The position numbers and the translations under genes were made by a program. Of a stretch of DNA of 17,220 nucleotides, positions 5,787-14,250 are shown piece after piece. Source of the stretch: Planctomycetaceae bacterium (GTDB lineage: Bacteria; Planctomycetota; Planctomycetia; Pirellulales; Thermoguttaceae); the NCBI GenBank assembly GCA_031278315.1, contig JAITKS010000240.1:1-17220 (forward strand), read 5' to 3'. How positions within the stretch are numbered: position 1 is the stretch's first letter; every line of letters begins with the position of its first letter. The notes below the pieces were generated by a model, which did no database searches, was not told where the DNA came from, and saw only the letters and a list, made by a program, of their open reading frames with translations.

Positions 5787-7700
5787 TTAGTAGATTCTTC
5801 TTATTTTTTTGAAATTCGGCACAATTGCCAGTCTTGTTCCGAATAGTCTTAAACCGTGCGGCCAATAAACAAATATTGCTTCGCCGATTAGCATTTTTCG
5901 TTCTACGTAGTGCGGGATATGATCTTCAGTCCATAGGCGGCTGTCTTTGCTTTTTGCGCTGTTATCACCTAACATTAGAAATTGATTTTTTTCCATCTGA
6001 AATTCAACCGCACGCGTTTGACCTAGTGTTTTCCAATATTCGGGATTCGCAAAAAATCTATTTATTGCGAGTTCTATTTCTTCGACCGTATAAGCGTTAC
6101 GTACATAATTTAACGGCGAATCTAATAAATCACAATGTGATCTATTCATATCATCACAAGCGATATAGTACATATCCCGCCAAACTTTAATATTTTCAAT
6201 TTTAATTGAAGTATCTTTTGCGCCGATTCTTATTGGTTTCAAATCTTTTTTCGTTGGTTGTCTATTGCGGTTCAGCGGCGTGTTAGATGTGCAAATTTTA
6301 TCGTAACGATTTTTCATATTAAAATTGATTTCCTTATCATTTACGATCAATCTCATTTCCTCATCGATATTACAAAACATAATTTTATAATTGCCTTTTG
6401 AATTAATTTTTGTTTTAGCAGTTACCGGTTCAAATAAATTTTCATAATCAGGAATCGAAACAGTTGCGTCGCCGGTTTCCAAATTAAATTCGCATTGAAA
6501 TATTATTCCGCCCTTGACAATATTTATCATAAAAACGCCTTCTGTTTTTTGCACATTCAAGTTGACAGATACAGCAAGATCACTAACCCAATTCAAGCCC
6601 ATACCATTTGTACTTTGCCGGCAAAAATGTTCTCTACGAGTTTCGCCGTCTCGTGTCATTATCGGAAAAGATATTTCCGGTTCTAAACGAATATTTCCAT
6701 TAGAATCAGGATATCTAACAATTCCGCTGTTGTAAGCGATAGAATCTGTAACGAGTTGCGGATTCATCGACGGATACGAATCTTGCGGCAAACGATTTTG
6801 TTTCAACGCAAACCAGTCATCCGAAGTAGGAACGATATTCGAAAATTCAAGCCAATGTTCCGAATTATTCTTGTTGTTTATTTCGTTTGATAAATTTGAT
6901 TGAACATTTGAATTATCCGAATTAGTGTTGTCATTAGAAATATAAAACGACTTAAAATCAGCTGTTCTTTTCCAATTTCCGGGAGAGATATTATTCCATT
7001 TATCTTGCCATCCGATATCGTGTAGAACAGAACTGACGTAATCGTTATCGTCAACAATACGCAGCATTGCGAGCAATTGCGGCAGCGGTTTACGTTGAAT
7101 TTCAAAATCTGTTTCGCCGCTGCGTTTGACAAAAATATCGCCGTGTTCGATTCGTACGGTTTCGTTTTCTAAACCGATTAATCTTTTGATATAGTTAATC
7201 TGCGGTTTTGCCGGATAACGAAACACGGTCACGTGCCATCGTTGCGGACTCTTAAAATCGAATTGACTTTTATTCACAAAAATTCGGTCGCCGTTAAAAG
7301 AGTCGAAATTTTTATGTTCAATATTATCGCTGCCGATATACATTGTGTGCCGGCATATCGGACAAGTACCGCCGACAACTCGCGGCGGCGGTATCGGGTT
7401 GCCTGCGAAATCAACGTAACTTATTGGACTTTGATCGTCGGATTCCTCGCTAGCGTTAATTTGAAATTGATAATTACACATTTCGCAATATACATCTTTG
7501 TGACGTCCCATCAAAGTTGAAGCCATTGAACCGGTCGGGATCAAATATGCTTCCGCAACAAATGCTTTCAAGAAAAATGCTAATACAAGTGCAACAATAA
7601 GAGCCTCAATATATTCGCGAGTTATTCGCACGCCGCTGACATTATCCGGTAAATTCAATTGAGAACTAACAGGTTCAGGTATAGATTTTTTGTTCAACAT
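5787..7700 (-). CDS. lepB: Signal peptidase I with zinc-ribbon insert and large extra domain
   Basis: This membrane serine protease removes signal peptides from exported proteins with a Ser/Lys dyad. One membrane segment (about residues 30-50) precedes box B, YLIPTGSMASTL, which holds the nucleophile S58. Box D, NYIKRLIGLENETV, holds the general base K172, and box E, MLGDNSAKSKDSR, is at 576-588. The protein is 637 residues, against about 200-320 for typical bacterial enzymes. Two insertions explain this. One has CEMC (72-75) and CPIC (113-116), a likely zinc ribbon, between boxes B and D. The other spans about 195-570, between boxes D and E. Its β-rich second half (about 370-510: NYKIMFCNIDEEMRLIVNDK, IRIGAKDTSIKIENIKVW) resembles laminin-G/concanavalin-like domains. 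Enlarged signal peptidases of this kind occur in planctomycetes. rsmG lies upstream in the same direction, 227 bp away. No Shine-Dalgarno sequence is seen. Confidence 0.92.
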   Translation of the reverse strand: MLNKKSIPEPVSSQLNLPDNVSGVRITREYIEALIVALVLAFFLKAFVAEAYLIPTGSMASTLMGRHKDVYCEMCNYQFQINASEESDDQSPISYVDFAGNPIPPPRVVGGTCPICRHTMYIGSDNIEHKNFDSFNGDRIFVNKSQFDFKSPQRWHVTVFRYPAKPQINYIKRLIGLENETVRIEHGDIFVKRSGETDFEIQRKPLPQLLAMLRIVDDNDYVSSVLHDIGWQDKWNNISPGNWKRTADFKSFYISNDNTNSDNSNVQSNLSNEINNKNNSEHWLEFSNIVPTSDDWFALKQNRLPQDSYPSMNPQLVTDSIAYNSGIVRYPDSNGNIRLEPEISFPIMTRDGETRREHFCRQSTNGMGLNWVSDLAVSVNLNVQKTEGVFMINIVKGGIIFQCEFNLETGDATVSIPDYENLFEPVTAKTKINSKGNYKIMFCNIDEEMRLIVNDKEINFNMKNRYDKICTSNTPLNRNRQPTKKDLKPIRIGAKDTSIKIENIKVWRDMYYIACDDMNRSHCDLLDSPLNYVRNAYTVEEIELAINRFFANPEYWKTLGQTRAVEFQMEKNQFLMLGDNSAKSKDSRLWTEDHIPHYVERKMLIGEAIFVYWPHGLRLFGTRLAIVPNFKKIRRIY

Positions 7701-7742
7701 ATTTATTTATAGGTTAAAATTTTTTCTCTATCACAAAAAAAC

Positions 7743-7917
7743 GTAACATATCTGTAAAATTTTTTCGTAACAGTTTATTGGACTTTTTTGTTTCAAATTT
7801 TTTTAACACGAAAAACACAAAAGGAGTTTTAGATTATTGCCGTGTATTTAATTTTTTTGTTATTTTGTTATTTCGTATATTTCGTGATCTCAACAAATAA
7901 AAATTCTGCTGATATAA
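7743..7917. repeat. Inverted-repeat-bounded intergenic element E3 (diverged, about 175 bp)
   Basis: The left end gtaacatatctgtaaaattt (7743) and the right end aaattctgctgatataa (to 7917) are diverged versions of the shared terminal inverted repeat. Inside are a CACGAA module (7798-7826, ending aaaaggag) and, near the right, ttatttcgtatatttcgtga, the inverted form of the same module type. The element fills most of the gap between rsmG and lepB. Confidence 0.45.
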
Positions 7918-7927
7918 AGCTGAATTT

Positions 7928-8938
7928 TTACTTTTTTTCTGTGCGGTTATTTTTTGGTTTGGATTTTGATTTTAGTTGTGAACTTGATTTTGTTTTTTTA
8001 CGGTTAAATTTATTAGTATTCATTTTGATATTATTTTTATGGTGAAAAGATCGGCGGGATTTATTTCTTTTGTATTCGTGTTTTTCGATTTTTTCATTTT
8101 GGCGTGTAATTGTTTTATGTTCGTCGATAATTTTATCTAGTTTTTCAAAATCATCTTTTTTGCATATTTGCAGGACGACACTATTTATCGTTTCGGTATT
8201 TGAATCTGAATTTGAATCTGAATCTGAATTTGAATCTGAATTATTGTTATCGATAATTTTTTTTTCGGCGGGGATAGAATAATTTTTTAGTACGCGCAGT
8301 GCGAGTTTATTCATCAGATTGTAATGTCGGGCTTCACCTCTTTCGGCGATCCATTTCGGACCTTTGATCAGCAATAATCTATCGAACAGTGTCCAATAAG
8401 GACTGAACATTCGCAGCAGTTGAACCAGTTTTGCGACAGCTCTGATAGTTAGAGTTGTAAATCGTGTGATTTCAGGTTTGGCGTCTTGAAATTGATCATT
8501 GATTTGAGATTGTTTCGTAAGCAATTTATTTTTATTTTTTTGCGCTATAGAAGCCGCAAGTACAGATTCGGCTTTGGCGTGATGAACATAGATATCAAGA
8601 TTCAATTCGTTTATGATTTCGCTTAATGCCAATGTTTTTTTTCCTGTAGAATCGCAGAGTTCGATATGCAGATCGGGACGTAAAATTTTCAAGATAATAC
8701 CGGGCATTCCGCCGCCTGAACCTACGTCGAGTACTCGTTCTTCGGGACGTAAAAATTCTGAAATTGCTATCGAATCAACTAAATCTCTTGCAACAAAAAG
8801 ATTGTAAGTCGTATGCCGAGTTAGATTGAGTTGGCTATTCCAATCCCAAAGAAGACTGCAATATGCGTCGAGTTGTTCGACTTGTCTTTTGGGCAGAGAA
8901 ATATCGTAACGTTTAATTGATTCAATCAATGATTCCAT
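7928..8938 (-). CDS. rsmG: 16S rRNA (guanine-N7) methyltransferase RsmG (GidB) with repeat insert and basic tail
   Basis: RsmG methylates N7 of G527 in the 530 loop of 16S rRNA using S-adenosylmethionine; loss of the enzyme gives low-level streptomycin resistance in several bacteria. Family marks are the N-terminal helix region (WDWNSQLNLT, FVARDLVDSI), the SAM-binding loop VLDVGSGGGMPG at 69-80, IRAVAKL at 165-171 and KGPKWIAE at 192-199. The protein is 336 residues, against roughly 210-240 usually. The excess has two main sources. A Ser/Asp/Asn tract (about 230-250, from a hexanucleotide repeat) sits just before the last family strand, SVVLQICKK. After that strand comes a Lys/Asn-rich tail of about 75 residues. 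An insertion near 130-158 is also likely. No Shine-Dalgarno sequence precedes the ATG at 8938. Confidence 0.92.
   Translation of the reverse strand: MESLIESIKRYDISLPKRQVEQLDAYCSLLWDWNSQLNLTRHTTYNLFVARDLVDSIAISEFLRPEERVLDVGSGGGMPGIILKILRPDLHIELCDSTGKKTLALSEIINELNLDIYVHHAKAESVLAASIAQKNKNKLLTKQSQINDQFQDAKPEITRFTTLTIRAVAKLVQLLRMFSPYWTLFDRLLLIKGPKWIAERGEARHYNLMNKLALRVLKNYSIPAEKKIIDNNNSDSNSDSDSNSDSNTETINSVVLQICKKDDFEKLDKIIDEHKTITRQNEKIEKHEYKRNKSRRSFHHKNNIKMNTNKFNRKKTKSSSQLKSKSKPKNNRTEKK
8201..8242 (-). repeat. Hexanucleotide tandem repeat inside rsmG, 7 units
   Basis: Seven units of tgaat(c/t) on the plus strand give alternating Ser-Asp and Ser-Asn in RsmG (about residues 234-247). The tract is in frame and in a region the family lacks, so unit gain or loss would be tolerated. 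Confidence 0.9.
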
Positions 8939-8957
8939 AAAAAGAGTTTTTTATCTG

Positions 8958-9037
8958 CTCACTTGAATTTTCGGTTTGTCATGTCTGCTTACATATCAGA
9001 AAACAGACTTTTTAATGAATAACTTTTTAATGAATAA
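8958..9037 (+). repeat. Copy B of the dispersed 'ctcactt...attttcg' repeat with an inner 15-bp duplication
   Basis: The stretch starts ctcacttgaattttcggttt, continues with cttacatatcagaaa (8988-9002), and ends in two exact tandem copies of ctttttaatgaataa (9008-9022, 9023-9037). The copy at 16776-16846 has the same blocks in the same order. It lies 20 bp upstream of the rsmG start, where a minus-strand promoter would be expected. Confidence 0.6.
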
Positions 9038-9791
9038 CTTTTGAGCCGCCAAAATTCATAGTAAGATACGTTATGTTGATTTGATATTTTGAAGGATTTG
9101 TGAATTGTCTCAAATTGGACAACAAAATAAATAAGTAATTTTGTAAAGTAAAGTTCTTAAACAAAGGGCAATTATTATCCGGTTGAATTTCTATTTGTCA
9201 ATTACCGATATCATTATCGATATTATTACACAGATATTTTGAATCGAGTTTGGTAGTGTCGTGATAATAATAACGATTATTTCAGCAACAGAATTTTTTT
9301 GAAAGAATAAAACGATTGCAGCCGAATCAACATGCGTGAGTTTTGGCGATTTCAGATAATATTTCCGTTTTACGTGAAATTTTTTCAACACTGAATTACA
9401 CAAATCGGTCAAATTCAACAACAATATTTTCATCTCGTGAAACACAATTCGTGAACTATGAATCTTGAATTAAAAAATCCGCTAAAGTATTAAAAAAATC
9501 CGCAAAAATCCATAAAAATCCATAAAAATATTTACAAAAAAAATATCACAAAATAAACATTACAAAATAAACATTACAAAAAATTTGTTGCAAAAAAAAT
9601 CCTATAAAAATTTCAACTGATATATTATTTAATTTTTAATTTATTCAACATCGAATTACAAATTATCTGCTGTTTGCGGTGTGAATTTCGACGGCTTAAA
9701 AGTTTATTCATTTACGATGAGTTTTTAAGTTATTGAATAATCGAATTTCAATTGTGAACAGTTTAACATCCCCCACTCCCTGTTAATTGCA
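9038..9791. other. Long AT-rich spacer between rsmG and ftsK
   Basis: No convincing gene lies here. An 84-codon minus-strand frame (9191-9445) has no recognisable product, no ribosome binding site and skewed composition. Repeats present are two copies of acaaaataaacatt (9548-9561, 9562-9575), short aaaatccata-type repeats (about 9500-9528), a right-end-like copy of the shared inverted repeat (ttcaactgatatattattt, about 9612-9630) and a second partial one (tattattacacagatatttt, about 9220-9239). No matching left end was found for either. The ftsK promoter must lie in the last part, but I could not place it. Confidence 0.5.
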
Positions 9792-12700
9792 ATGGAACCG
9801 CTCGGAATCAAATTTCTTGGTGTTGTAGTGTCAACATTGTTCGTTGTTTTCACGATCAGTGTTTTGAGCTATTCACCAGACGATATTAATTTCTCTTCTA
9901 CAGTAACGGAACAAAAGATTGATTCCTCCGCTCCCGTTGTAGGCAATAATTCTGAGATTATCAATAATTCCGATTTCAACAAGCGTAACAATTCTTCCAA
10001 GAATTCTTCGCATTCGGCAGCGTCATCTATTGCCGTTTTTGATTCTTCGCCGCAGCAACATGGTAACAATTCTTTTGGAGTTAATAATGTTACATCTGCG
10101 CCGAATCCAGATGTTCCTAATATTGATTTACGGTTTATATACGGTAACAATAATTCAGCCGCAAATTTAAATGAATCTTATAACGAAAACGATGACGAAG
10201 ATGAAATTCTAAACACGGCAGACGATACTTCTAATATTTCGCGCAAGAGTATAAAGAATCTTTGCGGTCCTATTGGCGCGGTTTTATCGGCGGTAACGGT
10301 GAAATTTTTTGGACAGTCGGCTTTACTCTTACTATTACCTTTTGGAATTTGTGCGATCAAATTACTTGTTAATCAAAAATTCGATCAAGTATTTTTACGT
10401 ACAATCGGATTCTTTTTTGCGCTTATTGGTTTTTGCGGACTATGCGGACTTTTCGCAGATAAATTAATTTTGTTTCCGTTAGCAACAAACAATCCGGGCG
10501 GAATAATCGGAACGGTTCTTGCAACAATTCTCAATAGAAATGTTGCGGTTGTCGGCAGTGTTGTTTTGCTTATGAGTTTCATCGTTAGCGGTTCTATTCT
10601 TTTCGGAGACAAAATGTTATTACGTCTTTTAAATTTATTGATTAAATTGCTTAACAGCCGTTCAAATGACGAAACCGCATCGAAATTGCAGTCTGATTCT
10701 AGATCGGGTTCGGCGTTAAATTCTGTATCGAATTCATTGACTTCGCCGAGCCGATCTGTTGAAAAAAGTGTTTCGCCGGTTAAACAAATTGTATCTGTTC
10801 ATAGTGCGGTATCGGAGCGAGTCAGCAGTCGTCCGGTTGTAAAACATTGTAACGTTGACTCGCAGTCTAGCGGTGTTTCGGACAATAACAAGTATGTTGA
10901 TAATAAAGCCGGTGATCAAGTTAAAGGCGATCAAGTCAAAGTTGCTGCCGCTCCAAAAAATATTTCGTGTGATTATAAATTGCCGCCGGTTGAAATCTTG
11001 ACACAACCTGAAATTTACAACAATAACGATTACATTGAAGAATCAGAACATCAGGCAATAAAAATCGAGGAAGTGTTCAAGACCTTTAATTTACAGGTTG
11101 AAGTCGTTGATGTTCAAACTGGTCCGACGGTATCGCAATTCGAGTTACAACTTGCAAAAGGATTACGCATAAACAAAATTCAGCAGCTTGCAGATGATTT
11201 AGGTTTAGCGTTGCGGACTCCAAAAGTTAGAGTTGTGAATCCGATTCCGGGCAAAAATACGCTTGGTGTTGAGTTGCCGAATAAGCACCGGCGGATTGTA
11301 CGGATACGCGAAGTAATGGAAGAATTATCAGATTCATGGAAAGAATTAAGTATTCCGTTTTTCTTGGGTAAAGATGTTTCAGGTAAACCAATGATCTGCG
11401 ACCTCGCTACATTGACACATTTATTAATCGCCGGCAGAACCGGTACGGGCAAGAGTGTTTGTTTAAATTCAATTATCGTTTCAATATTGATGACACGAAC
11501 TCCGAGTGAAGTTCGTATGATTATGATTGATCCTAAAAGTGTCGAGCTTAGTCCGTATCAGAATATTCCGCATTTGATTCATCCTGTTATTATCGATATG
11601 AACAAGACGGAAGCAGTCTTGGCGTGGGTAGTTGACAAAATGCAAGAGCGGTACAGATTGTTAAATGCGGCGCGAGTCGTACATATAAACGACTATAATA
11701 AATTATTAGAATCAGAATTGAGAGAACGTATGGGACTTGCCGGTTGCAGCGAGGAAGAGTGGCAAATCGTACCAAAAAATTTGCCGCGTCTTGTGATAAT
11801 TATTGACGAGTTCGGTGAGTTAATGTCTTCGGTTGCGCCGAAAGAAATTGAGTGTCATATTATCAGACTTGCTCAAAAGAGCCGCGCGGTCGGGATACAT
11901 CTTGTACTCGCAACGCAAAAACCAACTGTAGATGTTATCACAGGATTGATAAAATCGAACTTGCCGGCAAGAATTTCTTTCGGTGTTGCAACTCGTGCTG
12001 ACAGCATGGTAATTTTAGATCAAACCGGCGCAGAACGATTACTCGGATGCGGCGATATGTTGTTTCTTAATTCAGATAAAAATGAAATCATTCGCGGACA
12101 AGGAACTTTTGTTGACAGAGACGACATCGATGAAATTGTAAACAAAATTAAAACCAATACGCCGGATTTTATCGAAGAATTGATCGAAAATGAAGACGAT
12201 GATTCGGAAGATGATATGTCAAATAATTACAGAACCGGAAACGGAAATAATCGAATAAAAAGAAAAGAGGATAACGCAAATTTCGACAGCGATCAATGCG
12301 ACGAACTTTATGAAAAAGCTGTAAATTACGTTATCGGTGAAGGACGCGGTTCGACTTCTTTATTGCAACGAAAATTATCTATCGGCTACGGGCGGGCTGC
12401 AAAAATTATTGAAATGATGGAAGCAGATAAAATTGTAGGTCCGTATAATGGTTCTCAGGCTCGTGAAGTAATTATGTCGTTGAATGACTGGAATAAACTG
12501 TCTGCAAAAGGCGGTTATCAAGGCGGAACGAGAAATTTGGCGGCAGGTAATAATAATAATTTTACGGCTTTGCAAAACAATTCAGCGCAAAAAAATACGT
12601 CGAAAGTTTTATCAGATATATTAGCAAGCGGAAGAACAAAAACGTTACCAAAGCCGATAAAACAATCTGATATAATTTCGAGTTCAAGTTCGGGAATGAA

Positions 12701-12845
12701 TAGCAGCAGACATGCAATTCCGATTTCATCTGAAAATAATATTGATAACGATTATCACGATAATAATGATTATTTCGATCCTGCTTATGAAATCAATGAA
12801 AACGATCAGGAAAATTATGACGCCGAAATTGAATTTGTATCGTGA
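9792..12845 (+). CDS. ftsK: DNA translocase FtsK/SpoIIIE
   Basis: This septum-located, hexameric, ATP-driven DNA pump clears and aligns chromosome ends at division and, in other bacteria, activates XerCD at dif. Four membrane segments are visible (about residues 7-27, 160-192, 203-222, 236-272). The motor α part (about 423-510) is followed by the RecA-like β part with Walker A GRTGTGKS (548-555), Walker B VIIIDEF (668-674) and LATQKPTVDVITGLIKSNLPARISF (split, about 706-730). A winged-helix γ domain (about 836-897, DELYEKAVNYVIGEGRGSTS) should read polar DNA guide motifs. Oddities are a periplasmic loop of about 130 Asn/Ser-rich residues after segment 1, where a few tens are usual, and a low-complexity tail of about 115 residues after γ. 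The start is the first ATG before the membrane segment; no Shine-Dalgarno sequence is present. Confidence 0.95.
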   Translation: MEPLGIKFLGVVVSTLFVVFTISVLSYSPDDINFSSTVTEQKIDSSAPVVGNNSEIINNSDFNKRNNSSKNSSHSAASSIAVFDSSPQQHGNNSFGVNNVTSAPNPDVPNIDLRFIYGNNNSAANLNESYNENDDEDEILNTADDTSNISRKSIKNLCGPIGAVLSAVTVKFFGQSALLLLLPFGICAIKLLVNQKFDQVFLRTIGFFFALIGFCGLCGLFADKLILFPLATNNPGGIIGTVLATILNRNVAVVGSVVLLMSFIVSGSILFGDKMLLRLLNLLIKLLNSRSNDETASKLQSDSRSGSALNSVSNSLTSPSRSVEKSVSPVKQIVSVHSAVSERVSSRPVVKHCNVDSQSSGVSDNNKYVDNKAGDQVKGDQVKVAAAPKNISCDYKLPPVEILTQPEIYNNNDYIEESEHQAIKIEEVFKTFNLQVEVVDVQTGPTVSQFELQLAKGLRINKIQQLADDLGLALRTPKVRVVNPIPGKNTLGVELPNKHRRIVRIREVMEELSDSWKELSIPFFLGKDVSGKPMICDLATLTHLLIAGRTGTGKSVCLNSIIVSILMTRTPSEVRMIMIDPKSVELSPYQNIPHLIHPVIIDMNKTEAVLAWVVDKMQERYRLLNAARVVHINDYNKLLESELRERMGLAGCSEEEWQIVPKNLPRLVIIIDEFGELMSSVAPKEIECHIIRLAQKSRAVGIHLVLATQKPTVDVITGLIKSNLPARISFGVATRADSMVILDQTGAERLLGCGDMLFLNSDKNEIIRGQGTFVDRDDIDEIVNKIKTNTPDFIEELIENEDDDSEDDMSNNYRTGNGNNRIKRKEDNANFDSDQCDELYEKAVNYVIGEGRGSTSLLQRKLSIGYGRAAKIIEMMEADKIVGPYNGSQAREVIMSLNDWNKLSAKGGYQGGTRNLAAGNNNNFTALQNNSAQKNTSKVLSDILASGRTKTLPKPIKQSDIISSSSSGMNSSRHAIPISSENNIDNDYHDNNDYFDPAYEINENDQENYDAEIEFVS

Positions 12846-13040
12846 TTATTTTTTATCTTTTATGAAAAACTGATTTCATTATTTTGATCAAATTGGTAAG
12901 CTATAGCGTATGCGATAGAATTTGTTAAATTATATCGTTTGATTTTGGATTGTGACGGCTGCGTAAGACGTCAAATTATTGTTACAAATTTAAAAAATTG
13001 TTTGCAATTATTCAGCGGGATATTTTTAAATTGCCGATTG

Positions 13041-13098
13041 TTTGAATTTCCGGTTTGAATTTCCGGTTTGAATTTTTGGTTTGAATTTTTGGTTTGAG
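13041..13098 (+). repeat. 13-bp tandem repeat in the ftsK/FliL-like spacer
   Basis: Four full units and one partial unit occur: tttgaatttccgg twice, tttgaatttttgg twice, then tttgag. The period is not a multiple of three and the tract is non-coding. It lies about 110 bp before the FliL-like ATG. Elsewhere in the 12846-13208 spacer only a right-end-like fragment of the shared inverted repeat (caattattcagcgggatat, about 13005-13023) was noticed. Confidence 0.85.
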
Positions 13099-13208
13099 TT
13101 ATCTGCTTATTTATTGGCGGGCAGGAGTCTCTAGTTTGAACTGAAAATTAGGGTGAGAGCAGTTTAAAAATTTCCGTTGAAACATTACGAAGTTAGGAGT
13201 TTGAAAAG

Positions 13209-13796
13209 ATGGCTAAAGAACAAAAAGTAGTAGAGCCTGTAGCGGCTAATCAAGTGGAATCGGAGCAGCAGAACTCGTTATTGGGTTCGCGGTTGATTGT
13301 GATTTTAGCATTAGTTGTATTGGCGTTAGCTCAAATGATCATTATGTATATGATGTTACCGAATACAGAAACGATTGCCAACAGTATTGCCAAAACGATT
13401 CCGCAGATACCGGAGACTTTAGAAGTTGCGGGCATTGTACCGCAACCGGCAACTTCGGTTGACACGCGTAATTGGGTTGAGAAAAAACTAGGCGAGCAAT
13501 TTAAGTATCAGAATAAAAATAAAACGGATCCGACTGTTTACGATCAATTAACGGTAACGATAACGGTTCGTATTGACAGAAAAGATGAATCAAAATTTGA
13601 CCGTGTGATGGTAACGCGAACGGAGAAGTTAAGAGATATAGTTTATACTGTTTTGAGGGGCGCAAAAGAAGACGAGCTTACAGCTCCTGATTTACTTTCA
13701 ATCAAGCAAAAAATCATGACGCATTTAAATCAAGAATTAGGGCAGCCATTTATAAAAGAGGTCTTACTGACAGACATGAGTTACAGTACATCTTGA
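13209..13796 (+). CDS. FliL-like single-pass membrane protein
   Basis: This 195-residue protein has a short Gln/Glu-rich cytoplasmic N-terminus, one membrane helix (about 28-50, LIVILALVVLALAQMIIMYM) and a soluble outer domain. The domain follows the FliL pattern. A β strand (YDQLTVTITVRID) comes first, then a helix with ...TEKLRDIVYTVLRGAKEDELTAPD, then SIKQKIMTHLNQELG and a last strand, FIKEVLLTDMSYST. In flagellated bacteria FliL binds the stator at the basal body. No flagellar gene is nearby, and FliL-like proteins outside flagellar operons are common in planctomycetes, where their job is unknown. The start is supported by TAGGAG at 13194-13199, nine bases before the ATG. A spacer element begins only 8 bp after the stop. 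Confidence 0.75.
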   Translation: MAKEQKVVEPVAANQVESEQQNSLLGSRLIVILALVVLALAQMIIMYMMLPNTETIANSIAKTIPQIPETLEVAGIVPQPATSVDTRNWVEKKLGEQFKYQNKNKTDPTVYDQLTVTITVRIDRKDESKFDRVMVTRTEKLRDIVYTVLRGAKEDELTAPDLLSIKQKIMTHLNQELGQPFIKEVLLTDMSYSTS

Positions 13797-13803
13797 AATA
13801 AAG

Positions 13804-14214
13804 GTGAATATTTTAGTGAATATTTTAAATCACAGCAGAGACGCAACGCATTATATACTCATTGTACTTTAAATTTCGGTATTATTTTTTGTAACGAAAA
13901 AGGTGACCGTTCTCGCATAAAACTAGAATCGTCCTGAAAGGGCAACAGTATTATAGCCCGTCCCATCGGGGCGGGTAAAAGTCACCGCCAAACCGAAGCT
14001 CTGAAAGGGCGATCGTATATTGTCTCAATATTAGTGATTAGTTCGCATTTATTTTTTAAACACGAAACACACGAAAGACACGAAAAGGAGTTAACTATCA
14101 AGAAGTCCCGCTAGGAACGACACTTTATTAACCGTATGCTTTAGCTTACGGAAGGAGCTTTAAAATTCGTAAACAACCAAAAAAACAAAAACAATTATTC
14201 CGCTGATATATTAC
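13804..14214. repeat. Large composite intergenic element E6 (about 410 bp)
   Basis: The left end gtgaatattttagtgaatat (13804) and the right end acaattattccgctgatata plus ttac (to 14214) form the shared, here diverged, inverted repeat. Interior modules in order are cacagcagagacgca (CCACAGAG-type), gttctcgcataaaa with gtcctgaaagggc (13909-13943, as in E1), a perfect GC hairpin cccgtccc-atc-ggggcggg (13957-13975), a second ctgaaagggc (14001-14010), a CACGAA module (14056-14090), and a 64-bp segment (14097-14160) repeated at 15774-15837. It fills nearly all the spacer and ends 36 bp before the lipoprotein ATG. Confidence 0.7.
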
Positions 14215-14250
14215 AAATTTTTAATTGATCCAATATTTATTGTTACAAAA

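Noticed and set aside
9191..9445. 84-codon minus-strand frame in the rsmG/ftsK spacer
   Set aside because: The product is not recognisable, with skewed composition (Ile/Ser/Leu-rich) and no Shine-Dalgarno sequence. It overlaps a copy of a border repeat, so it is probably chance.
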